NCBI GenBank assembly: GCA_030527925.1
Contig: JAUMZW010000002.1
Span: forward strand, 1 to 64,000
DNA: 64,000 nt
Direction: 5' to 3'
Source: Streptococcus sp.
GTDB taxonomy: Bacteria > Bacillota > Bacilli > Lactobacillales > Streptococcaceae
Shown here: positions 7,316 to 16,762 of the stretch, piece by piece
Position numbering within the stretch: position 1 is the first letter of the stretch
Layout of the letters: each line of letters opens with the position of its first letter
The notes under the pieces: model-generated
What the model saw: only the letters and a program-made list of their open reading frames with translations
What the model was told of the DNA's origin: nothing
Databases searched by the model: none
Translations under genes and position numbers: made by a program

Positions 7316-8082
7316 CTAGATTTATAAATAAATTCCTTTAAAATTTCTGATTTTCCTTCATTTAATTCCTTTACGATTTTACTTCCTACAATAACACCAT
7401 CTGAATACCTGTTAAAACGCTTAACGTCTTCAAAGCTAGATACACCAAAACCTGTAAGAACTGGAATTGAACTCATTTCAGTTAAAGTTTTAAGATGTTC
7501 ATTGAGAGAATCACTATAAGTTTTACCTTCACCTGTAACTCCATTAACAGCAACTGCATAGATAAAACCTTCAGCCTGGCTTAAAATTGTTTTTTGTCGT
7601 TCTTTATCAGTTGTTAAAGAAATTAAATTTATAAGTGAAATATCTGTAGTTTTTAAATCATCTCCTATAAGTGAATGATGCTCGTAGGGTAGATCAGGAA
7701 CAATAATAGCCTTTACAGATGTTTCTTTCAACTCATTTATAAATCTTTCAACACCAAATTGAAAAATAGGATTAAAATAAGACATTAAGATTAGAGGAGC
7801 TCTGGTCTTTTTTTCTTTTAATTTTTCTAAAATCTTTTCTAAATTGGTTCCTTTAGATAAACTTCTCTGACCAGCCAATTCAATAACTGGTCCATCTGCC
7901 ACAGGATCTGACCAAGGGATACCAATTTCAATTGCTGATACCCCTTGCTCTTCTAAGTAAGAAATAGTAGCAAATAAGTCTTCTAAACCATTTATACTAT
8001 CACCTGCCATGATATAAGGTATAAATAATCCCTGATTTTTTGATTTTATATCTTCTAAAATACGAGTCAAAACCTTCTCCAT
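7300..8082 (-). CDS. trpA: Tryptophan synthase alpha chain
   Basis: Cleaves indole-3-glycerol phosphate to indole, which is channelled to the TrpB active site in the alpha2-beta2 complex. The 260-residue TIM barrel carries the signature AIEIGIPWSDPVADGPVI (catalytic Glu near residue 52 and Asp near 63) and the phosphate-binding segments VNGVTGEG and LTGFGVSSFEDV. It is the last gene of trpEGDCFBA, starting 2 bases after trpB, and its 3' end overlaps convergent comC by 16 bases. Confidence 0.95.
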   Translation of the reverse strand: MEKVLTRILEDIKSKNQGLFIPYIMAGDSINGLEDLFATISYLEEQGVSAIEIGIPWSDPVADGPVIELAGQRSLSKGTNLEKILEKLKEKKTRAPLILMSYFNPIFQFGVERFINELKETSVKAIIVPDLPYEHHSLIGDDLKTTDISLINLISLTTDKERQKTILSQAEGFIYAVAVNGVTGEGKTYSDSLNEHLKTLTEMSSIPVLTGFGVSSFEDVKRFNRYSDGVIVGSKIVKELNEGKSEILKEFIYKSSHLKK

Positions 8083-8084
8083 TT

Positions 8085-9281
8085 TTACCTCTTTTCTATA
8101 AGTTCCTTAACTTGTACAACATCCTTATCTCCTCTTCCCGATAAGCAAACAATTATGGATTTGTCCTTTCCTAATTCCTTGGCAACCTTTTGTGTCAAGG
8201 CAACAGCATGACTTGATTCTAATGCTGGTATGATACCTTCTAGCCGAGATAATAACTGAAAAGCTTCGAGAGCCTCTTTATCCGTGACCGAGTGATAAGT
8301 TGCACGCTCAATATCATTAAAATGACAATGCTCAGGTCCAACTCCTGGATAATCAAGTCCTGCTGAAATTGAAAAAGCTTCCATAATTTGTCCATGTTCA
8401 TCTTGTAAAACTTCCATTAATGAACCATGTAAAACACCTGGTCTCCCTTTAGCAAAAGTAGCAGCATGTTTTTCCGTATGTAAGCCAAGTCCGGCTGCCT
8501 CAGCTCCATACATAGCAACCTTCTTATCATTTACAAATGGATGAAATAGACCAATTGCATTTGAACCACCGCCTACACATGCTAAAACTGCATCAGGTAA
8601 GCCACCATTAGTTAATTCTGCGAATTGTCTCTTTGATTCAACTCCAATAACGGATTGGAAATCTCGTACAATTTCAGGAAAAGGAGCAGGTCCTAAGGCA
8701 GAACCTATGATATAGTGAGTATCTTCAATATTTTTAACCCAATCTCTTAGAGCTGCATTTACGGCATCTTTTAAGACACACGACCCATCTGTTACTGTGA
8801 CTACTTTGGCACCTAAAAGTTCCATCCTAAAAACATTTAAAGATTGACGTTTGACATCTTCCTCACCCATGAAAATAACACATTCCATATTAAAGAGAGC
8901 AGCTGCTGTTGCAGTTGCAACACCATGTTGACCTGCTCCCGTCTCAGCTATAATCTTATTTTTTCCCATACGTTTTGCTAAAAGAACTTGTCCCAAAGCG
9001 TTATTAATTTTATGAGCACCAGTATGATTAAGATCTTCACGTTTTAAGTAAATTTTAGCCCCACCAATATAATCTGTGAGTTGCTTTGCATAATATAGTG
9101 GAGTCTCTCTACCAACATAGTCTTTTAAAAGATTGTTTAATTCTAATTTAAAATCAGGATCAGCTTTAGCTTCACGATAAGCCTCATCTAGTTCTAAAAC
9201 CGCTGTCATCAAAGTTTCAGGGACAAATTTCCCTCCAAATCTGCCATAAAAACCAGATTGATTAGGTTGATTATACGTCAT
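8085..9281 (-). CDS. trpB: Tryptophan synthase beta chain
   Basis: PLP enzyme joining indole and serine to make tryptophan. The 398 residues show the PLP lysine in [18 protein letters not shown] (about residue 92), the active-site GAGQHGVA, and the glycine-rich PLP phosphate site [10 protein letters not shown] (about residue 235). This is the classic TrpB1 type that works with TrpA, which follows after 2 bases. All key residues are present. Confidence 0.96.
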   Translation of the reverse strand: MTYNQPNQSGFYGRFGGKFVPETLMTAVLELDEAYREAKADPDFKLELNNLLKDYVGRETPLYYAKQLTDYIGGAKIYLKREDLNHTGAHKINNALGQVLLAKRMGKNKIIAETGAGQHGVATATAAALFNMECVIFMGEEDVKRQSLNVFRMELLGAKVVTVTDGSCVLKDAVNAALRDWVKNIEDTHYIIGSALGPAPFPEIVRDFQSVIGVESKRQFAELTNGGLPDAVLACVGGGSNAIGLFHPFVNDKKVAMYGAEAAGLGLHTEKHAATFAKGRPGVLHGSLMEVLQDEHGQIMEAFSISAGLDYPGVGPEHCHFNDIERATYHSVTDKEALEAFQLLSRLEGIIPALESSHAVALTQKVAKELGKDKSIIVCLSGRGDKDVVQVKELIEKR

Positions 9282-9291
9282 ACTTCACTCT

Positions 9292-9849
9292 TTATATAAA
9301 TCTTTTTATTTTCTTTAAATCTTTTTTTCCATCAGTTTCAACGCTGCTTGAAACATCTACCGCATAAGGGGAAAAATACGTAATTGCTTCTTTAACATTT
9401 TCACTTGTCAAACCTCCTGCAATAAATAAGGGTTTCTTAATATTTTTTACATGAACTTTTTCCCAATCAAATCTCTTTCCACTACCAGGAACTTGGGAAT
9501 CTAGCAAACAATACTGACCTAGATTATCTACTATTTGAGAATTATTAACGGCTCTTATAACTGGAACAGGTAAATCGTTACAAACCTTCTCATGACACTC
9601 TCCATGTATCTGAACCATATCTAATGGAACTTGATAAATATGCTTTTCTAAGTCCTCACGAGTTGGATTTACAAAAACACCAACTATTTGAACTGTTTTA
9701 GGAATATGTCTTGCAAGTAGCTGAGCTTGAGTAATAGAAATCTCTCGTCTACTTTTTGCAAAGACAAATCCAATGTAATCTGCACCAGATTCAACAGCAA
9801 CATCAACAGCACTTACTGTTGTTAAACCACAAATTTTAATCTTTACCAC
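9292..9849 (-). CDS. trpF: Phosphoribosylanthranilate isomerase
   Basis: Converts phosphoribosylanthranilate to the carboxyphenylaminodeoxyribulose phosphate used by TrpC. At 185 residues it is a slightly short TIM barrel with the N-terminal KIKICGLTTV (catalytic Cys near residue 7), YIGFVFAKSRR, MVQIHGE and the C-terminal FIAGGLTSENV and AVDVSSSVE phosphate-binding motifs. The start overlaps the end of trpC by 14 bases; the two are separate proteins here, unlike the enterobacterial TrpCF fusion. Confidence 0.94.
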   Translation of the reverse strand: MVKIKICGLTTVSAVDVAVESGADYIGFVFAKSRREISITQAQLLARHIPKTVQIVGVFVNPTREDLEKHIYQVPLDMVQIHGECHEKVCNDLPVPVIRAVNNSQIVDNLGQYCLLDSQVPGSGKRFDWEKVHVKNIKKPLFIAGGLTSENVKEAITYFSPYAVDVSSSVETDGKKDLKKIKRFI

Positions 9850-10600
9850 TCTTTAACTCCTTTAAAGTTTTCTTAACATCAGAGCTTTTCATTAGAGCAG
9901 TACCAACCAAAATACCTTGATAAAACGGTGCTAACTGCTTAACATCTTGACTTGTAAAAATTGCTGATTCAGAAATATAAACAGCATCTTCTTTACAAAA
10001 CTTAGCAAGGTCAATACTTGTCTGTAAATTTGTTTCAAATGTCGTTAAGTTACGATTATTAACCCCAATAATCTTTGCACCTATTTTATGAGCAATTGCT
10101 AATTCATCTTCATTATGTGTCTCGACTAGCACTTCTAAACCAATGCTTGTTGCATATCGATATAAATTTTCAAGCCTTTTAGGTGAAAGCGCTGCAACTA
10201 TTAGTAAAATAACTGTTGCACCTGCATTTAATGCTCTATCAATTTGCTTTTCATCAATGATAAAATCTTTTGCTAATGTTGGAATATTAACTTTGCTCGA
10301 GACTGATTTTAAATCTTCAATATGTCCTTTAAAAAATGCTGAATCGGTTAGGACAGAAATCATGCTAGCCCCTGCATCTTGGTAAGCTAATGCCTGCTCA
10401 ACGACGTTAACTTCACTGTTTATCTCTCCTAAACTAGGACTTGCCTTTTTAACTTCAGCAATGATATGAATCTCTTCTGGGTTTTCTTTTAAAAAATCAT
10501 AAAAAGAATATGTTTTACGTGAAGGAATTAAGCTTTCATATGTCATTAAAGCAACTTCATTTTTCTTATGGTACAATATCTTTTTTAAAAATTCACTCAT
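9836..10600 (-). CDS. trpC: Indole-3-glycerol phosphate synthase
   Basis: Closes the indole ring in the fourth dedicated step of tryptophan synthesis. The 254 residues contain the IGPS signatures IIAEVKKASPSLG (catalytic Lys near residue 53), LAKDFIIDE, LVETHNEDEL and IIGVNNRNLTTF, and the C-terminal ILVGTALMKS. It overlaps trpD by 4 bases and trpF by 14, so it is tightly coupled within the operon. Confidence 0.95.
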   Translation of the reverse strand: MSEFLKKILYHKKNEVALMTYESLIPSRKTYSFYDFLKENPEEIHIIAEVKKASPSLGEINSEVNVVEQALAYQDAGASMISVLTDSAFFKGHIEDLKSVSSKVNIPTLAKDFIIDEKQIDRALNAGATVILLIVAALSPKRLENLYRYATSIGLEVLVETHNEDELAIAHKIGAKIIGVNNRNLTTFETNLQTSIDLAKFCKEDAVYISESAIFTSQDVKQLAPFYQGILVGTALMKSSDVKKTLKELKSGKD

Positions 10601-11601
10601 CTTTGAATCTCCCTAAGCTCTAATAATTTTTGATAAGCAGAACCATCTCCAAGTAATTGTCTAGATAAGGTGACTCCATCTTTAATAGTCTCTACTAGAC
10701 CATTTGCAAAAAAAGCTAAGCCTGCGTTTAAAACACTCGTTTCAAGATAAGGACTCTCTTCTCCTTTTAGAACACTTATCAAAATTTCAGCATTCTCTCT
10801 AGCTGTACCACCTTTAATTTTAGACAGGTTTACTTCTTGCATACCTAAATCTTTGTATGTAAAGCTACCCTTACTAATCTTTCCGTTTTCAAGTAAGGTA
10901 TAATGATTTTTACCATACAAAGCAGCCTCATCAAGATTATCAGGACCAGTAATAACAAGAGCACGTTTTCGCCCAAGGTTACGCATGACTTTAACTGCTA
11001 TTTCTTGTAAGTCCTGACGGTAAAGTCCCATCATTTGTGTTTCTAAATCAACAGGATTAGAAAGCGGACCAACAATATTCATTACTGTAGGTATTCCTAA
11101 TTGACACCTTGCTGGACCTATAAAACGCATGGCAGGATGAAGACTTTGAGCAAACATAAAGCTTATCCCAACTTTCTCAAGAGATTGGGATAAGACATCT
11201 GGTGTGGCGGAAATATTAATTCCCAATTCTTCTAGAACGTCTGCTGAACCTGACTTGGAAGAAACAGAGCGATTACCTGCCTTAGCTACTCTAATTCCTC
11301 CAGCAGCTAAAATAAATGAGACTGTAGTTGAAATATTGAAACTATTAGATTGGTCACCCCCTGTTCCACAATTACACATGGCATCATTAAAGGTTTTTGG
11401 AAGTCTAAGAGCATGTTTTTTTAAGGCATTTACAATCCCTGTAATTTCTGAATCAGTTTCACCTTTTACCTTGAGTCCCATCAGGAAAGCTGCTATTTGT
11501 GATTCAGAAACTTCTCCTTTTAAAATTTTTTCAAAAATTTCTTCCATCTCACTTTGAGTTAAATCGATATGTTGTGATAATTTATCAAATAGTTTTTTCA
11601 T
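10597..11601 (-). CDS. trpD: Anthranilate phosphoribosyltransferase
   Basis: Transfers phosphoribose from PRPP to anthranilate. The 334 residues contain the PRPP-binding CGTGGDQSNSFNISTTVSF (about residues 78-96), KAGNRSVSSKSGSADVLE and GPARCQLGIPTVMNI-type segments typical of the family. It overlaps trpG by 17 bases and trpC by 4. TrpG and TrpD are separate polypeptides here, as usual in Firmicutes. Confidence 0.95.
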   Translation of the reverse strand: MKKLFDKLSQHIDLTQSEMEEIFEKILKGEVSESQIAAFLMGLKVKGETDSEITGIVNALKKHALRLPKTFNDAMCNCGTGGDQSNSFNISTTVSFILAAGGIRVAKAGNRSVSSKSGSADVLEELGINISATPDVLSQSLEKVGISFMFAQSLHPAMRFIGPARCQLGIPTVMNIVGPLSNPVDLETQMMGLYRQDLQEIAVKVMRNLGRKRALVITGPDNLDEAALYGKNHYTLLENGKISKGSFTYKDLGMQEVNLSKIKGGTARENAEILISVLKGEESPYLETSVLNAGLAFFANGLVETIKDGVTLSRQLLGDGSAYQKLLELREIQR

Positions 11602-12187
11602 TTTTCTTTCCCTCTTCTACTATAGTGATAAAATTTCTAATCATTCCCATACCATCATTTGTACCAATGCTTTCTGGGTGGTATTGAAGACCATAGATAT
11701 CTAATTCTTTATTTTGAATAGCCATAATTTCTTGGTCATCAGTAGTTTTTGCAACTACCTCAAATCCTTTTGGCATATCATCAATAACAATAGAGTGGTA
11801 ACGCATAATATCGGTTTCTTGTTCCAAACCTGAAAAAATTGGAGATTCATTTGTTAAGACCATTTGACTTTGCTTTCCATGCATAACATTTTTTGCAAGA
11901 CCAAGTTTTCCGCCAAATACTTCTGCAATTGCTTGATGTCCCAAACAAATTCCTAAGATGGGCTTATCTCCTGCAAAATCACGAATAACATCCTCCATTT
12001 TTCCAGCATCAGAAGGCCAACCTGGACCTGGTGATAAAACAATTCCATCTGCTTTTTGAACTTCATTATAAAGATTGGAATCATCATTTCGAACAACTTT
12101 CACTTCTGTGAAACAAGCAATGTACTGTGCTAAATTATAGGTAAACGAATCATAATTATCAATCAATAAAATCATTTTTTTCTCCAA
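11585..12187 (-). CDS. trpG: Anthranilate synthase component II (glutamine amidotransferase)
   Basis: Supplies ammonia from glutamine to TrpE. The 200-residue class I amidotransferase shows LIDNYDSFTYNLAQ at the start, the nucleophile Cys in GICLGHQAIAE (near residue 82) and the His-Glu pair in YGLQYHPESIGT. It might also serve PabB if one exists elsewhere. It overlaps trpE by 29 bases. I keep ATG 12187 because it gives the usual N-terminus. Confidence 0.94.
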   Translation of the reverse strand: MEKKMILLIDNYDSFTYNLAQYIACFTEVKVVRNDDSNLYNEVQKADGIVLSPGPGWPSDAGKMEDVIRDFAGDKPILGICLGHQAIAEVFGGKLGLAKNVMHGKQSQMVLTNESPIFSGLEQETDIMRYHSIVIDDMPKGFEVVAKTTDDQEIMAIQNKELDIYGLQYHPESIGTNDGMGMIRNFITIVEEGKKNEKTI

Positions 12188-13526
12188 TCTGTGTTAAGGC
12201 TTTTGCCTTATTTATCGTTTCAAAATATTCATTTTCAGCAATACTATCAAATACAATTCCTGCTCCTGCTTGTACGTACGCTTTATTATCTTTAACAACC
12301 ATTGTCCTAATTGCAATAGCAAAATCCATATCAGAACTTGCTGATAAGTAACCAACCGCTCCTGCATATATCCCTCGTTTTTCCTTTTCAAGTTCATAGA
12401 TACGTTTCATAGCTCTAATTTTTGGTGCTCCTGATACTGTACCAGCAGGAAGGGTTGATTTTAAAGCGTCTAAACTATGGTAATTATCTCTTAATTCTCC
12501 TTTAACAAGACTTGTAAGATGCATGACATACTTAAAGTATTCAACTTCCATGTATTTGGTGACTCTAACACTACCCGCACTAGCAATTTTACCAATATCA
12601 TTACGACCCAAGTCAACCAGCATCCTATGTTCAGCCGTTTCTTTAGGGTCTGTGAGTAAATCAGAAGAAAGCTTTTCATCTTCAAGACTATCTCTTCCTC
12701 TTGGTCTAGTACCTACAATTGGATTGGTTACAACCTCACTCCCCTTAACAGACACTAGACTTTCTGGACTTGCACCGATAATTTGATATTCATCAAAATC
12801 ATAGAAATAAAGATAGTTAGATGGATTTGTTAGTCTTAACTGACGGTAAAAATCTAAAGGAGAACCATCAAATGAACTGGAAAAACGTTGACTTAGCACG
12901 CACTGAAACATGTCACCTTCTCTAATTAACTGCTTAGCTGTTCCAACAATTGTTTCAAAGTCTGATTTGCTTAAATGTGGTTGAAACGAAAAGATAGGTA
13001 ATTGATGTGACTTAACTTTTGAGAAGTCAATATGTTCTAAAGCAAAAACTTGCTTATCTAATGCTTGTTTCATCTCATTTTCCGTACGATGCGAGTAAAT
13101 ATTATCCTCTATTAAATACACTTTTTTAGATTTATGATCAAAAACAGTATAAGATTCATACAAGAAAAAATGCATATCAGGTGTGCCGATTGTATCTTGT
13201 GGAATTTCTCCAATATCCTCATATACTGATAATAAATCATATCCAACATAGCCAATAGCTCCACCTATAAATGGTAAATCCGCGTGGTTTTTTTTAACTG
13301 TCAATTCATAAAGAGCTTCTAAAGGGTCTTTTTCGATATAACTACCATCAATAGAAAGCTTATTTTTTTCAAACCGTACCTCATGGACAGGATTATAAGC
13401 AATTATTGAAAATTGAGCTAAATCAGGTTCTCTGGGATTACTCTCCAATATCACTTTTTTACTACCTTGAACAGCCATATACGCTAAAATAGGAGTTAAA
13501 ATATCCATATCTAAAACTTTTTGCAT
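12159..13526 (-). CDS. trpE: Anthranilate synthase component I
   Basis: Makes anthranilate from chorismate with ammonia from TrpG, the first and feedback-controlled step. The 455 residues end in the chorismate-binding domain with IVGTRPRGRD, DLGRNDIGKI, GTVSGAPKIRAM and QAGAGIVFDS. The N-terminal LESNPREPDLAQFS region probably holds the tryptophan-inhibition site (compare the LLES motif). Start: ATG 13526, 9 bases after an AAAGGGG ribosome site; the GTG at 13529 just before it is a possible alternative. It is the first gene of trpEGDCFBA and lies directly behind the tandem T-box leader. Confidence 0.95.
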   Translation of the reverse strand: MQKVLDMDILTPILAYMAVQGSKKVILESNPREPDLAQFSIIAYNPVHEVRFEKNKLSIDGSYIEKDPLEALYELTVKKNHADLPFIGGAIGYVGYDLLSVYEDIGEIPQDTIGTPDMHFFLYESYTVFDHKSKKVYLIEDNIYSHRTENEMKQALDKQVFALEHIDFSKVKSHQLPIFSFQPHLSKSDFETIVGTAKQLIREGDMFQCVLSQRFSSSFDGSPLDFYRQLRLTNPSNYLYFYDFDEYQIIGASPESLVSVKGSEVVTNPIVGTRPRGRDSLEDEKLSSDLLTDPKETAEHRMLVDLGRNDIGKIASAGSVRVTKYMEVEYFKYVMHLTSLVKGELRDNYHSLDALKSTLPAGTVSGAPKIRAMKRIYELEKEKRGIYAGAVGYLSASSDMDFAIAIRTMVVKDNKAYVQAGAGIVFDSIAENEYFETINKAKALTQIGEKNDFID

Positions 13527-13544
13527 CACTTAAATCCCCTTTAC

Positions 13545-13699
13545 TACACGAAAACCCCCACACAAAAAATTGTGTGAGGGCATTGAATCAACGCGGTACC
13601 ACCTCAATTAATAGTTTTAAACTATCATCTCAATCCCATCTAACAATGGTCTGCACGATATAGGGTGCCACCTGATAAACTATCATTTTTTAATGGATA
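13545..13699 (-). promoter_or_regulatory. Second T-box antiterminator/terminator unit, without Stem I
   Basis: On the minus strand this unit repeats the 3' half of the preceding T-box, with a period of 154 bases: GGTGGCACCC, the ATTGTTAGATGGGATTGAGATGATAG segment, then the T-box core AATTGAGGTGGTACCGCG (plus-strand 13592-13609). Its own terminator stem follows (CCTCACACAA with TTGTGTGGGG, 13556-13580) with a T run. Only about 95 bases separate the first terminator from this core, leaving no room for a specifier stem; the sequence joins the upstream unit just after Stem I. It is therefore a duplicated decision module that cannot read a codon by itself. Confidence 0.8.
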
Positions 13700-13930
13700 A
13701 ATAAAAACCTCACACAGAAAAATCTGTGTGAGGGCATTGTGACAACGCGGTACCACCTCAATTAATAGTCATAAACTATCATCTCAATCCATCTAACAAT
13801 GGGACACGATAAAGGGTGCTGCCTATTATTTACTCATTTTAAAAATCAGCCCAATTTTCATCCTAATTGATTATCCACTCACAGTAACATGGACTCTCTG
13901 AAAATCAATTTAGTACTACTTTTCTGATAA
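13700..13930 (-). promoter_or_regulatory. T-box riboswitch controlling the trp operon
   Basis: A minus-strand leader with a Stem I region (about 13850-13925, including CAGAGAGTCC and ACTGTGAGTGG), a candidate TGG tryptophan specifier codon at 13851-13853 (context AAAATTGGGCTGA), the GGCAGCACCC element, and the T-box core AATTGAGGTGGTACCGCG (13746-13763). An intrinsic terminator (CCTCACACAGA with TCTGTGTGAGG, 13708-13733, then TTTTT) overlaps it. Uncharged tRNA-Trp should bind the specifier and the UGGU bulge and favour the antiterminator. The specifier is assigned by eye from position and fits the downstream genes. Confidence 0.85.
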
Positions 13931-13935
13931 GATAA

Positions 13936-13964
13936 ATTATACACACCTAAAATCTTATTGTCAA
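13936..13964 (-). promoter_or_regulatory. Consensus promoter of the trp operon
   Basis: Minus-strand TTGACA (13959-13964) and TATAAT (13936-13941) separated by exactly 17 bases: a perfect sigma-A promoter. Transcription should begin near 13929, directly at the T-box Stem I. Such a strong promoter suggests that control is exerted mainly in the leader. The stretch 13965-14086 behind it is AT-rich with no gene seen. Confidence 0.85.
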
Positions 13965-14086
13965 TAGTTTTTACAATTTTCTAAAAATTCAAATTTTAAA
14001 GAATACAATTTTTACATTGATTTAGATAAATAGCTCATCTATATCAATAATAATGTTTTACAATCAATAAGCTAATCAATAGCATT

Positions 14087-14827
14087 TTAGATAATCATCT
14101 CATTTCTAATCCCATAGCTTTTTAAAATATTCTCAATATCAGCAAACTCTAGTCTAAAATGTTCAAGGCAATGAGCATCCGATCCAACCGAAAACTTTTG
14201 TCCACCTAACTCAACAATTAAACTTAACGCATAACAGTAAAGTTCTTTATTCCCATAAAGATACATAGACTTAGCATTTAGTTCAAAAGCCAGTTGATGG
14301 GCAATCATTTTTTCAAAGACACTCTTTAAGGTTTCTTCTAACAATTTAAGCTCCTCAACAGTAACAGAAAGTTTTCTAAAACCATAATCAAAATGAGCTA
14401 GAACATCTGCTTCAATGTTATCCATAGCCTCTATTAAAGTCTCCAAATAATCATTGATATGCTTCATTTTATCCAACTTAAAAACAGCATCCTCTAGGTA
14501 ATCGAATTCACCATTGTGATGAACAGACAATAATTTTAAATCATAGGTTTTATCCGATAAAAAGCTTAAAATATCATCTTTACGAGGAGCATAATATCCA
14601 ATCTCAATCCCTTTTTTGATACGATTTCCATATTCCTTATTCAATTGATCAATTTTGTTTTGATACTGAGTATAATAGGGAATGTCATCAGAATGACGAC
14701 CCGCGTAAGGGTTAGAAAGGTCAAAGTGCTCAGTTGTTACAATTTCACCATCATAAGATTCTAAGTACTCTCTAAAATCAGCATCAGAATCATAAGAAAA
14801 ATAAGTGTGTAAATGGTTATCTCTCAT
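14087..14827 (-). CDS. PHP-domain phosphoesterase (histidinol-phosphatase-like)
   Basis: A PHP-fold metal-dependent phosphoesterase of 246 residues with metal ligands in RDNHLHTYFSYDSD (HxH near residues 5-7), VTTEHFDLS, LLSVHHNGEFDY, VLAHFDYG and the C-terminal SVGSDAHCLEHF. These are the motifs of HisK/HisJ-type histidinol-phosphate phosphatases. No other histidine-biosynthesis gene is nearby, so a general phosphatase role is as likely. Two adjacent ATGs exist; I use 14827 because AGGAG then lies 6 bases away. It sits upstream of the trp promoter on the same strand. Confidence 0.75.
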   Translation of the reverse strand: MRDNHLHTYFSYDSDADFREYLESYDGEIVTTEHFDLSNPYAGRHSDDIPYYTQYQNKIDQLNKEYGNRIKKGIEIGYYAPRKDDILSFLSDKTYDLKLLSVHHNGEFDYLEDAVFKLDKMKHINDYLETLIEAMDNIEADVLAHFDYGFRKLSVTVEELKLLEETLKSVFEKMIAHQLAFELNAKSMYLYGNKELYCYALSLIVELGGQKFSVGSDAHCLEHFRLEFADIENILKSYGIRNEMII

Positions 14828-14956
14828 CATATTCTCCTAAAAATTTATCATGACATTACAGTATTGATTAAAAATAGTTTGATGTGCTATAAAGTTTACA
14901 AACCGGTAAAGTTAGCTCTTAATACTTTCATTTTCTCTTTACCAAATAGTGACTGA

Positions 14957-16084
14957 CTAATCAAATTCAATTTTTTTTATTAACAATCTATTTTCCAGTT
15001 GTAATTTATGAATAAGATTTTTACCGTGGTCTTTGTTTTCAAGTGTTGCACCATACTTTTTAATTAAAAGCCATACTCTTTCAAAAACTTCTTCTTCAAC
15101 TTCTTCAAGTGTTTTACCACCATATACAGAAAAGTAAAAAATTAATTTAGTTTCTCCACTATACAAGTTGACAATATCAAAAATTGTTTGAAAATAAGAA
15201 TAATCTGCTTCTCCAAGACTATGTCCATAAAACTTAATTATATCTGTATCAGGACTTATATTAAGGTTCTCCCTTTTTAATCTCATTAAACGATAGGTTT
15301 TAGAAAATTTATTTATTAGTTGGTATTCTTTACTACTTAAATCAAAACTATCTATTCCAAAAATAATATCTTTTCCTTTTAGTGTTCCATGAATATTTGT
15401 AACGTGCTTTGAAAATTCAAAATCATCAGGTAACGTTGTATAGTTGAAAGATATAGTATTTGTATCTTCAAATTTTTGATTATCATTAATTTTATCTTCA
15501 TATAACTTTAAAAATAATCTTTTTGATTTGCTTTCATATTCATTTTCACTCTTAATAACTTCATTTAAATAGTTTACAAATTCTAACTCTACTTCTTTTA
15601 AATCATTAATTAACAAATTAAAAAACTCGTTTCTAGAGGGTTTCTTTTGACTTTCTTCCGTTTCTTTCGCTTCTCTAGCGTTCATTGCACAAATAATTTT
15701 TTGATTATCCGAACTCTCTTCTTTAAGTTCATTAAAATAATATTCACTTATATGTTTTACACAAAATTTTATTTCAGACTCAATATCAGACCATTTATAG
15801 TTAACTAGTTCTCTTTTATATCTTCCAAATTTTTGGCTTTTTTGTTTATAAAACCAATCAAACCAAAAATTATTTGTTTGACTTTCCTTAATAAATTTTT
15901 TCATAGTTAGATTTAACGAAGTCTTTTCATCACCCTCTGAGATAGCACTATTTATTTTTTTATGGTGCTCTTCATCTTCCTGTAACTCTTCCTTAAAATA
16001 ATTTTCAAAAAAATCTTTATAACTAGACTTCAAACCTCAAGCTAAATCAAAGCCATTACCTATGATAACTAACTGTTTTGCCAT
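14957..16084 (-). pseudogene. AbiH-family abortive-infection gene broken by a TGA at codon 16
   Basis: The full frame (375 codons if unbroken) starts at ATG 16084 with MAKQLVIIGNGFDLA, the N-terminal nucleotide-binding-like motif of AbiH phage-resistance proteins. It then meets an in-frame TGA at 16037-16039 and continues GLKSSYKDFFENYF to 14957. Later family features are intact: TISFNYTTLPDDF, HVTNIHGTLKGKDIIFGI and KFYGHSLGEADYSYF. A restart at the internal ATG 16033 would lack the GNGFD segment. One base change (for example from CGA or TGC) explains the loss. In other bacteria AbiH blocks phage growth; here it is probably silent. The genes on either side are intact. Confidence 0.8.
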
Positions 16085-16134
16085 AACGACCCTCTTATAC
16101 CCTTTTGTTACTTCAATTATAACATGTAATGATA

Positions 16135-16166
16135 GAGAAAAAAAAGAGAAAAACTCTCTTTTTTCT
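16135..16166 (-). terminator. Terminator of the sensor/ABC-transporter operon
   Basis: Minus-strand AGAAAAAAGAGAG pairs with CTCTTTTTTTTCT and runs into T-rich sequence, directly after the response-regulator stop codon. It separates this operon from the broken abiH gene downstream. Confidence 0.65.
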
Positions 16167-16761
16167 ATAACCATTCCCTTTGCCTTGCTTTTTCAATCGC
16201 TTCTACTCTGTTACTAACTCCTAACTTATTAAATAATGATGAGGTGTAATTTCTAACAGTACCATTTGATAAAAATAACTCTTGTGCAATTTCTTTGCTA
16301 GTCATTCCACGCGCAATGAGATTAAGTAATTTCTGCTCTTGTGAACTTAGGGGATTATCTGAGTGTACTAAACTTTCCATTAGCTCTGGGGAATACTCTT
16401 TTCCTCCTGATAAAACAGTATTAATAGTTGCCATCAAGTCTGAGATTGAACGTTCCTTTAAAACATATGCATCTACATTGGCAGCGATGGCACGTTTAAA
16501 ATATCCTGAGCGTCTAAAGGTTGTTACAATGATAACTTTAACATGCTGATTGGCTCTAATCCACTCTAGGACATCTAGTCCTGTCTTTTGTGGCATTTCC
16601 ACATCTAATATTGCAACATCAACTGAATTTTTTTGTAAAATATTAATGGCCTCCTCGCCATTTGAAGCTTGAAAAATGCTATCTATTTCATCTTCCATTT
16701 GTAATAATTGGCACATAGCATCTCTTAGTAATGATTGGTCTTCTGCAACTAATAAATTCAA
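16165..16761 (-). CDS. NarL/LuxR-family response regulator
   Basis: A 198-residue regulator: receiver domain with the acidic pocket (LLVAEDQ) and phospho-acceptor Asp in [15 protein letters not shown] (near residue 54), then a LuxR-type HTH ([32 protein letters not shown] region, residues about 135-195). It starts 1 base after the kinase gene. With the upstream kinase, permease and ATPase it forms a four-gene cassette of the kind that senses and expels membrane-active compounds or tunes the envelope. The true target is unknown. Confidence 0.9.
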   Translation of the reverse strand: MNLLVAEDQSLLRDAMCQLLQMEDEIDSIFQASNGEEAINILQKNSVDVAILDVEMPQKTGLDVLEWIRANQHVKVIIVTTFRRSGYFKRAIAANVDAYVLKERSISDLMATINTVLSGGKEYSPELMESLVHSDNPLSSQEQKLLNLIARGMTSKEIAQELFLSNGTVRNYTSSLFNKLGVSNRVEAIEKARQREWL

Positions 16762-16762
16762 T

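Noticed and set aside
14957..16084. The TGA in abiH considered as a selenocysteine codon
   Set aside because: No SECIS-like element or selenoprotein gene is seen, the family has no selenocysteine, and streptococci are not known to use it.
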